Shown here one piece after another: positions 55,440 through 64,000 of a DNA stretch of 64,000 bases. The stretch is taken from positions 30,001 through 94,000 of the forward strand of contig RPFO01000035.1 in the NCBI GenBank assembly GCA_009746045.1, in the 5' to 3' direction. This DNA comes from Mesostigma viride. Lineage: Eukaryota; Streptophyta; Mesostigmatophyceae; Mesostigmatales; Mesostigmataceae. Numbering within the stretch: the first letter of the stretch is position 1; every line of letters starts with the position of its first letter. A program made the position numbers and the translations under genes. The notes below the pieces were generated by a model. That model was not told the origin of the DNA, ran no database searches, and saw only the letters and a program-made list of their open reading frames with translations.

Positions 55440-58400
55440 TCACACTTTCGAGGGCCTCTTCCGTAATTTCGCTTCCGCGATCTGCTGTTCCGTTTTCGAG
55501 TTCCTCCTCTTCTTATCGATCTCCTTTGCAGGCGCCCAGACTTCCACATCCTTCCAGCTCTTGCCATCCGTCAGCTTTACCACCTTCATCGCGTAGTCCA
55601 GCGGCATCCACCACAACTTGTTCTTCAACTTCCCTCCCTTCTCCCCCTCAGCGAAAAACTTAAATGCGACGTCCCTCCACTTGGTGTCGTATCCAGACAC
55701 CTGCCCATAAAGCATGACGTCTTCTAGCTTGGCATACATTGGCGTAGCCGTATCCTTGTTCCCTGCTTGCATAATGGCTAAAGTCCACCCATCACACCAA
55801 AAGGCCTCTGGTGCTCCGAACCCCATTTCCCCGTCCATAAGTCTCATTTCCAACGTGGGCTTGTCATCATCCTCATCGCCCGCCTGACTGTCTTCCGCCC
55901 CCTTAGGCTCCTCCCGTCCGGAAGTGTCAGCATGTACAGCCGCTGGTCCGAAGCCCACCGCCACATTAGCCAAGCGAAGTAACTGCTCCACATCCTCATT
56001 ACCTGCGAGCAAACCGATCATGCCATCAACGCATGACTAAAATCGAGTTAGTAGAAATCGGACTGCCAACCGTGAAAAATCAAAACACTCTACATACCAG
56101 AATTCACTCGCAGATTTTTTCTTACCCTTTTTGGCCTTTTCCTTCGACCTCTGCTCGCAGGTAGACCCCGTCTGGGGGTGGGGGGCAGGCGCCGGGGCGG
56201 GTTTGGCGGGCTCGGCAACCTTGGCAGTCTTCGCGGTCTTGGGTAACTTCTTGGAAGCAACGCGCTCCTTTCCCCCGTCCTCCTCCTCTCCGCCGCCATC
56301 CTCCTCCTCCTTCTCCTCCTCATCGTCCGAATCTGAAAGCACAACTGCTTTTCGACGCCGTTTCTGAGGCAGGGCAGGCTTGGGAGGCTTCCCCACCTTG
56401 GCCGATTTCTTGGAAGCAACGTGCTCCGCAGCCTTCCCACCCTTGGCGGATTTCTTGGTAGCAACGTGCTGCTCCTCCTCCTCCTCCTCCTCCTCCTCCC
56501 CCTCCTCCTCCTCAGCATCGTCGTCCTCCTCCTCCTCCTCCTCCTCAGCATCGTCGTCCGAATCAGCCACTGCCACAACTGGCTTACGAAGCTGCTTCTT
56601 CGGTACCTGAGAAATGGCCAGAGTCGGCGGGGGAACCCGAAGCTGCTTCTTCGGTACCTGAGAACTGGGCAGAGGCGCCGGGGTGGGCAGAGTCGCCGGG
56701 GGAACCCGAAGCTGCTTCTTCGGAACCTGAAAAACGGGCTGCGACGCGGCAGGCTTGGAAGGCCCACCTCCATCATCCTCAACAAGTGACACGACTGCCC
56801 GTCGAGTCACTTGAGAAGCGGGCTTCTTCGCCGCAGGCGGATCCGAATCACCTTCAGGCCCCGTCATCTGTTCGGCCTGCTGCGTTCTGACCTCGACGGG
56901 GGTCTCTCCGCGGTTAGACCCTCCTGCCGGACCTCCATCCCCTCCATCCCCTCCCTCCAACAACTGTTGGTCATCCCTCTCCACCACGGCGGACGATCCC
57001 CCAGCTTCGTGGGAAGCTTTTCGCTTCTTCGCCCTTCCGAGCCTAGGCCCCCCATCACCTTCCCCCTGTTCAAGCCGCTCCCACAATTCACTCCCTTTCC
57101 CGATCCTTTCCACTATCTCTTGAAACCCCTTAATCTCCGTCTCGGTACCAAACACGATCACCATCGGTTCGAACCTGGAGAAAAAGTCGTGGGCGCAAGC
57201 CTTCAGCACATTATCGTACATCCCGCCCGGTTGGGGAATGTCCGAAGCTGTCGGGCAAGGACCGAACGCCCACCACCCTCTCTGAAAGTTACTCCACTTA
57301 TCACCCCAAATGTTCGCCAAGTTCAGCAGGCTCAGGCACGGAAGGGACCTGCCCAAGGGAAAGGGGCGGGCTGAAGCTGAGGCAACCTCGCCTGCCACCT
57401 GCTTGACGAGCGACTTGTCATCATCATCACCGTCTAGCCTGACAGCAAAACCAGACCCGGCGACGGCCCCAGTCCACACTCTGCCACTCATACTTCACGT
57501 CCCACTCCTCCTCCTCCTTCGCCTCCTCCTCCTTCTTCGCCTCCGTCTCCTTCCCCTTCCCCTTCCCCTTCCCTTCTCCAGCCCCTTCACCGGCCCCTTC
57601 ATCGCCGCCTCCTTCACCCCCCCTTCGAGTAATCCAACTTTTGGAGCGTACTTCCTGAACGCTTCCGGAGCCAAAAGTGCCAAACCCACCGTCTTGTCCT
57701 CGCTCTCTTTTAGCAGAATCTCCTGAAAGTCGATCTTGCCATTACTGATATCCTTTCTCGGAATCCTCAGATGTGCGGCGTGTTTTTTGGCTTTAAGAAG
57801 GTAGGCGATGTTCCTCGTTATGATGACGGCCACATCCCAAAATTCCCGGTATCTGGCCACAATCTCCTTCCTGCCGACCGGCCGAGCGAGAGGATGGAGA
57901 TTGAAGACGAGTTCGAAAATATGAGACGCCACAAACTCCTTGCCATTTGCGTCCTTGCATTGCGCTTCCAGCGTCACATCCTCCTTGAATCTGGCGCAAA
58001 TGGTCAGCCGCAGGCACTCCAGCACATCCTTGGCGATCTCCACCAACTTGGTGAGCTTTTCCGGTCCAACCTGGCAGCTCATGATGCAATCGATCACGGC
58101 GTCCATCATAGGAAGGCTGGCCAAGTTCCTGAAAGAAGTCCAAGAGACCTTCTGGCCTTTCTTCTCCCCCTCTGCATTCGCGAATTTGCACCTTTGCATC
58201 ATCACCTCCTCAGGCGCGGGTTTCGTTGAGGCAGGATCATCAGTCTGCTCCTGTGTCAGACGGAGAAACGTGTTGGCCAGCGTGCGACTGTAAGCGGAAT
58301 GCACTGAAGCAATGCTGTGGGCCGGCTTTTTCTTTCCTTCTGCTTCCTCCTCGTGTACATCCACCGCTGCCGGCTCCACATTCCCTTCCCTTCCCCCCGC

Positions 58401-61400
58401 TTGCCGCATAGCCGGGAGGATGTACGTGAGCAGATTGGTGTAGTGGCCATCCGCAATATAGTGGCCCTTCCCACGCGTGACTTTGCCGTATAGATATAGC
58501 TTGTTGTAGTTCCACACGTCAAGCAACGCCTGGCCCAGCGTACGATCCGCCACGGCTAAGTCCTCCGAATTCGCCCCCTTGGCGATGTCGAACAGCTTCT
58601 CCAGCTTGCCGGTCAGCACCGCCTGCGACATCAATTAACATCGAGCGAGCAACGACAAAACTCAGTCATAAAAGGCGAGGGGTATAGCTGCGGATAGACC
58701 CTAACAAAATTCGAAAAAGAAACGGCCGACAATACGCAACGAAAATTCCAACAAAAAAAAGGAGAGGGTCTAGCTGCAGCGAGACCCTCGCAAAAAACTT
58801 GAAGCGCACACAAAAAACAACCACGAAAATTCCGAGGGTCTACCCGCAGCTAGACCCTGCCAAAATAGATAGCTTACATCTTCTTTTGCCTTAGGTAGAT
58901 TTCGCAGCTCACTCCACGACGGGAGCAGGTCGCCACCCTTGAGAAGAATGACGTTCGTACCCATGTAACCACCACGGAATTTCCGCAACAGGTCCTGGAA
59001 GGCGTGCTCCGCCTCCTTAGGAGTATTTGCGAAATTGGACTCCGCCCCACCCTCGCACATCATTGCCCGAACCTCTCCCCACCCGCCATCCGGCCCCCTG
59101 AGAAACGACTTTAACCCCTTAAAGTAGTGGTTCCCATCCACCACCGCGTACCGGAGAACCAGATACGGTACCGGTACCCGTTCCTCAAAAAATTTCGGAT
59201 CGTAGGACTTCATCGCAGTATTGCACAGCAGGTTGAAAACTTGCCGACTGCCCTCGATCTCCTGAGGCAAAACTGCTTCCACCTCGTCCACCCTGGCGTA
59301 GGTACGCCACTCAAGTCCTCTCGCGAGGAAAGAGGTGGTGGACTCCGTGTTAAGCCACACGTCGACTTCAGTATCCGAAAGGGGCCGGAAGTACCTGGAC
59401 CCCACATCCTCCGCGTCAATCTTGGCGCCGTGGTGAATGCTTCAGCCACTTGACGAAATCCGGCATGCACAAGATTTGCTTGTCGAACAGGTCAGGTTGA
59501 GATTCGGCAAGCGCCTGGAAAGGGAACTGCCAGACCGGGACAACAACCTTGAAGTGCAAGGCGTTGTCCCGCGCATTGAGGAGAATGCGGCCGTTCTCCT
59601 TAATGGTTTCAAGGTTTAAACGCCGCTGCCTCAAAGCCTCTGGCAAAATAAGCGCGTTGACCGTCTGGATCCGCATACTGAAACATCCGGTCTGCTTAAA
59701 ATCGGCCGGCCGAATCCAACGCGTTTCCCTGAGAGTATTGGCCTTCCGGATGTTCTGGTCCCTGACCTCCTTGTTCGAGTCGACCTTTTTCGAAGGCTTC
59801 CAGCTTTCAATGATAGGGTCGGTGTCCGGGTTCCCACTGCTCGTGAGCACCCCCTCCTTAAAAAGCTTGTTGAGTGACCGGAGCAGCTCAAGAAAGGGGG
59901 AGAACTCGGGCCAGTTTGGCAGGTCATCGACGTCCGCCATCCGCCTACTCGAGCAGTACTTGAGCATATCCTTCACCAGCGCGAACACGGCGTCATGACC
60001 AGGTAACTTCTTCTCCACCGTGGCGTCTTCGTCCCCCCCGTCATCCTGAAGTAAAAAATCGAAAAGGACCGCAGGATTTGCTCAAGTCAGTAATCTTTAG
60101 GCCGACCACGACATCCTGTTCAGGGACGAACAAAGTTCTGTTGGAATAATACCTTACTGACACTAAACACCAAGTCCCGCAGCCAGTCAGCGTCTACCCG
60201 CAGCGAGAGGTCTAAATTTTCACAACAATCGTACCTGTCCAGTTTTCTGCTGCTTCTTGGCCTCCTTAGCCTTCTCCTTCTCCGCCTTCTTCGCCTCCTT
60301 CTCCGCCGCCTTCGCCTCCGCGTTCTTCTTACTGTTGGCCTTTGCCACCGCATTCAGCGCCCTTTTTCCCTCAGCGGCCCGACGACGAAAATCAGCCTTC
60401 ATGAATTTCTCGATCTTGTCAACCTTTGCCTCTGAGTACTCCTTAGGCTGCCACTTGAAATTCTTGGTGGCTTTCGACTTCACCAGATTTGCAAATTCAT
60501 ATGCCAATTCACTCTTAAAGGTAGCGCACCCAACACCTCCGTATCGAAATCGGCATCGACTTCCGCCTCAAGTCGTGTCAGGTACTTGCGAAACTCGGAC
60601 CCCGCAGGTCCCTCCGAATCGACGCCATCGGGCGGAGACTTAAGCATGATCAGGCCAACAGCAATAATATGATCCTTCGCAACCTTCTTGCGGGAATCCA
60701 GCTTTTCCCTTTCATGCTCAGTCAATGGAGGCTTCGCCGCCTTCCCCCCCGCAGTACCCCCAGCGACAGCCCCCGCCTGCATGACAAAAAAAAACGAACA
60801 AGAAGGGACTTGACCTCAGTTCGATTGTTGCACCATCGTCTCTCTGCGGAGATACCCCTCAGCACGAAAAAAATCACACGAACTCGCGGCGGATGAACGT
60901 ACCTGCACAGCCACTTCTCCCTCAGCGTCTCCCCCATCCTCATCTCCTCCAGCGTTTTCATCCCCCCCATCCTCATCTCCTCCAGCGTTTTCTTCCTCTC
61001 CGGCAGCGCCTGCTGAGGCCAAACCCCCCGCCTGTCAACACCGAATACGACAGCTCATTGGAAATCAAAATTAGTCGACATTTGTATATTTCGCATAATG
61101 CGCTCACTAAAACTTCAGGCGAAATGCAGACATCCGGATATCGTTTAATGCTTACCATTTCCATCTCGAGTCCAGACCAAATACCAGCACTGTCAACAGC
61201 CATCGCCGCAGCCGCCCCCTGAAAAAAGACAACAGATTGGTTGGGGGCACCGTTGAAATTAGCCGAACATGTCAGTCTCAATAAAAGGGTGAGGGTCTAC
61301 CTGCAGCTAGACCCCATGTAAGATGCTCGTGGAAACTCGACGGACAAGCACCCACCTTATCAACCAAGTCTGACAAATTAGGTAAATCCTCCGATACGTC

Positions 61401-62600
61401 CCCTGGCATGGAGCCCCCCTGCATGATATGACAGGACAAACCATGAAGGTTGGTCAGCATATAGAGCCCTATTCAGGGAATGGAAACAACCCAAATCGAT
61501 AAACGATATCGGCAAGTTAACGTACCGAAACGTAGAACTTCCACCTCCTCAAAATCTTCCCCAAAGGCCATATCGGCACTTGATGGGCTCTCTCCTTTTC
61601 CAGTTGCCGCCTCAATTCCGCCTCGAAGAACAACTCGAGGGACTGCCAATGGCCTCCCGCCTCTAAATCAGACCACTCCGTGTCTGTCTTGGTTCGGATA
61701 CTCTGGAGACAATCAACCAACGAGATTTGATCCAACCATTCCTGGACGACTTCCCGGTATGGCTTATATGTCTGAATAACATGGAAGTCCTCCCGGTGCC
61801 GGAAACTTTGGATCACCTGTCCAGCCCAATCCAAAAAGAAAGCGACCGCTTCCCGCGAAAGGCTGGCGTCCGGGCTGACAAGAAAGTCAGTCCGCCACTT
61901 AACAAAAGATTGCAGTAAGTGGTCTCTTGCCATGTCCAAATGCGCGATCACTTCATGTGCGCGCTCCTCCAATCCTCCTACGTCATTCATTCTTCCCGGC
62001 ACAATTACGATAAGTCACTGTTGGACGTGTCAACAAATCCTTGCCTGACAATATCAAACACTTCATCTTCCGACAGTGAAGCCCTCGAATCCGCTCTCAT
62101 ATCTCCAGTCATGAGTTTAAAGAGCTGATGCAACGCAGTGGTTTTCAAGGTTTCCATATAGGAAGCCTCGATGCATGTGAAGCCAATGTGGACCTCGAAC
62201 TTTTCAACCTCATCAAAGAGCGTCGACCATATTAAAGCACGACGGGGAAAGTAACGTCCGACATCCTCCTTCAGATTAAGGATGCACGACTGCGCGATCT
62301 TCAAAACCTCATACATGTCGTCACCAACGACCCTCTTCCCATGAATGGCTCGCTGTGTGGCTTCGAACAATGCAAGACGGCCCAGGCGGTCGTTCTTCCA
62401 AATTATGTCTGCCGACTCCGGACGGTCCACGACGACACCGGACTTCTCTGCAAACGCTATCTCGGCCGAAAGAAAGCGGATCAAGCCTCTCAAGCCCTTT
62501 TCGGCTTTACGACTCACCCCAGACTCAGACTCAGCCTGAGCCAGGTACTGTTTCAGAATGGCCAGCGTGTCGGGCTGCAGACAACAAGAGTAAAAAAAAG
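55440..62600 (-). CDS. large multi-exon gene, unknown nuclear-type protein
   Basis: At least nine exons on the minus strand: about 62578-62030, 62002-61528, 61418-61356, 61218-61156, 61031-60903, 60776-60235, 60045-58878, 58622-56098, 56037-55440. Inner boundaries have clean donors (GTGGGT, GTAAGC, GTACGT, GTACGA, GTATGT) and CAG acceptors, and exon phases are 0. Roughly 1,900 residues. Segments include ALIWSTLFDEVEKFEVHIGF, an acidic GGDEDGGDENAGG exon, KAEKEKAKEAKKQQK, a helical FWDVAVIITRNIAYLL region, and a long acidic/basic region with KKSAKVGK and VLSDSDDEEE repeats. No known domain recognised; the charge pattern suggests a nuclear protein. One-base breaks at about 60555, 59440 and 57625 (G run), and another near 57480, disturb the frame. 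The first exon and ATG are uncertain. Confidence 0.6.
58679..58859. repeat. three copies of the CTGCAG-centred palindrome in one intron
   Basis: At about 58679-58703, 58764-58790 and 58834-58859, of the form GGTCTAGCTGCAGCGAGACC with small changes. All three lie in the 58623-58877 intron of the large gene. Further single copies are at about 60190-60213 (degenerate), 61291-61315 and 62643-62667, also in introns or the 5' non-coding part. Confidence 0.85.
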
Positions 62601-62779
62601 GCCACACATCGTCGTCGTCAACAACCTTAACTCCTAGGTCAACGTCTCTCCGCAGCTAGACCCTTACGATCAATGTATGACATAAAATCCCACCCTTTCT
62701 ACGATACACACACGCCGTTCAAGCCATCTGAAAAATGTACGTCTCACATTAAGAGAGAGCTTACGTATCATATTTATTC

Positions 62780-63425
62780 AATGCCATCATCCCCCCACCA
62801 TTTAATTATTAAATGCCATCACCCCCCACATTCTTTTTATTCATGGCAGCACACCCCCACATTTATTTATTCATGCCATCACCCCCCCACATTAATTATA
62901 ATCCAGCACCCCAACATTCATTTATTCATGCCACACAACCCCACATTCTTTTATTCATGGCAGCACCCCCAATATTTAATTCATAGCCATCACCCCCCAC
63001 ATTTAATTATTAATGCTAGCACCCCCAACATCATTATATTCAGCATTCACACCCCACATTCTTTTATTCATGGCAGCACCCCCCCACATCTTTTATTCAT
63101 GGCAGCACCCCCCCACATTTATTTATTCTATGCATCACACCCCACATTCTTTTATTCAAGGCAGCACCCCCCCACATTTATTATTCAGCATCATCACGCC
63201 CACATTTTAATATTAATGCCAGCACCCCCCAACATTCATTATTCATGCCATCACAACCCCCACATTCTTTTTATCAGGCAGCACCCCCCCACATTTATTT
63301 ATTCATGCCATCACCCCCCCACATTTTAATTATTAATAGCCAGCACCCCCCACATGCATTTATACATAGCACCCCCCCCCACATGTATTTATACGTAGCT
63401 TCCCCCCCCCACATGTATTTATACT
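62780..63425. repeat. ~30-bp minisatellite TTATTCATGGCAGCACCCCC
   Basis: About 20 loosely conserved units alternating GCCATCACCCCCCACATT and GGCAGCACCCCCCCACATTT with ATTTATTCAT spacers. The frame reading through it is a shadow. Confidence 0.9.
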
Positions 63426-63430
63426 GGTGT

Positions 63431-63883
63431 AAGGTCTCGCTGCGGTAGACCCCTCGAATTTGTTTTTGTATTGACGTTAGGTCTCGCTGCAGCGAGACCC
63501 CAGCGAATGTCAATTTTTCATGTTTTCATGATGGGGGGTCTTTCTTTTCCACCCTAAAATGATTTGTTTTTGTCTCGGTGTTAGGGTCTGCTGCAGCGAG
63601 ACCCCTACGAATGTCGACTTTTAATGTTTGCAAGATGGAGGTGGCTTTCTTCGCTCACCCTAAAAATTATTGTTTTTGTTTGACGTTAGGTCTCGCTGCA
63701 GCGAGACCCCAAGGAATTATACTTTTTTATGTTTGCATGATGGAGGTGCTTGTTTACGCTCACCCTAAAAATGATTTGTTTTGCTTGAAGTGAGGGTCTC
63801 GCTGCAGCGAGACGCCAAAGTTTTGCATTAAACTAAATGTCCCTTTTAGAATCCACAAAGGGTCTAGCTGCAGCGAGACCCTC
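63431..63883. repeat. ~105-bp tandem units, each with a CTGCAG-centred palindrome
   Basis: Palindromes GTCTCGCTGCAGCGAGAC or close variants at about 63431 (degenerate), 63478, 63584, 63688, 63793 and 63858. The middle copies sit in 104-105-bp units that also share ATGTTTGCAAGATGGAGGTG and CTCACCCTAAAAATGATTTG. Confidence 0.9.
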
Positions 63884-63954
63884 CCCATCGTTTTCTGCCG
63901 GCGATTAGATTATGATGACAATTTGTGAAACTTGCTTTTGATATTGTTCTGCAG

Positions 63955-64000
63955 ATGTCGTCCTCCTATTCCGATTCTGTCAAGGCCACTCCCGTTTCAA
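63955..64000 (+). CDS. 5' end of a gene running off the right edge
   Basis: TTGTTCTGCAG is followed at once by ATGTCGTCCTCC, encoding MSSSYSDSVKATPVS to the window end. The pyrimidine-AG just before suggests an acceptor, so this may be the first coding exon after a 5' UTR intron or an internal exon. Product unknown. Confidence 0.4.
   Translation, partial: MSSSYSDSVKATPVS

Overview
The window looks like nuclear DNA of a photosynthetic eukaryote, most likely a GC-rich green alga. It has GT-AG spliced genes, a plastid-targeted TMEM14/FAX-type gene, two kinds of non-LTR retrotransposon and many micro- and minisatellites. A large central block is an integrated, decayed Polinton-like virus (PLV)/virophage-class element. 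All product calls come from motifs read by eye; no database search was run.

Left part (1-15.2 kb): a minus-strand, five-exon gene for a Gbp2/hnRNP M-like protein with three RRMs (3' end beyond base 1), and a divergent four-exon TMEM14/FAX-like gene (7201-10217). Next comes an R2/CRE-type retrotransposon (RT plus restriction-like endonuclease) between two identical 58-bp direct repeats, beside an older truncated relative on the other strand.

Central part (about 15.2-39.2 kb): the PLV. Minus-strand genes are a primase-helicase (split by a frameshift), a tyrosine recombinase (catalytic Tyr out of frame), a basic AT-hook-like protein, a packaging ATPase and a coiled-coil protein. Plus-strand genes are a closely packed virion module: a large fibre-like protein, four further proteins including a jelly-roll minor capsid protein, and the major capsid protein. 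A tRNA-like sequence lies beside the recombinase, and a dense GTAACC/GGTTAC cluster follows the capsid gene. The ATPase gene is cut by an 8,991-bp insertion (22098-31088) with perfect 29-bp terminal inverted repeats and a 5-bp target duplication; removing the insertion and one duplication copy leaves the ATPase frame open. The insertion carries two divergent repeat-rich genes around a cluster of very long perfect palindromes and no transposase that I recognise. Without the insertion the PLV is about 15 kb.

Right part (39.2-64 kb): mostly repeats, including a diverged 1.75-kb duplication, (GGGA)n and (CT)n tracts, 86-bp, 50-bp and 15-bp tandem arrays, hairpins, and a broken LINE with a YADD-type RT. 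From 62.6 down to 55.4 kb runs one large minus-strand multi-exon gene of unknown function. A palindrome centred on CTGCAG occurs about 12 times in that gene's introns and in the adjacent intergenic array. At the right edge another gene begins.

Many frames break by a single base, several at homopolymers. Some of these may be assembly errors rather than true decay.
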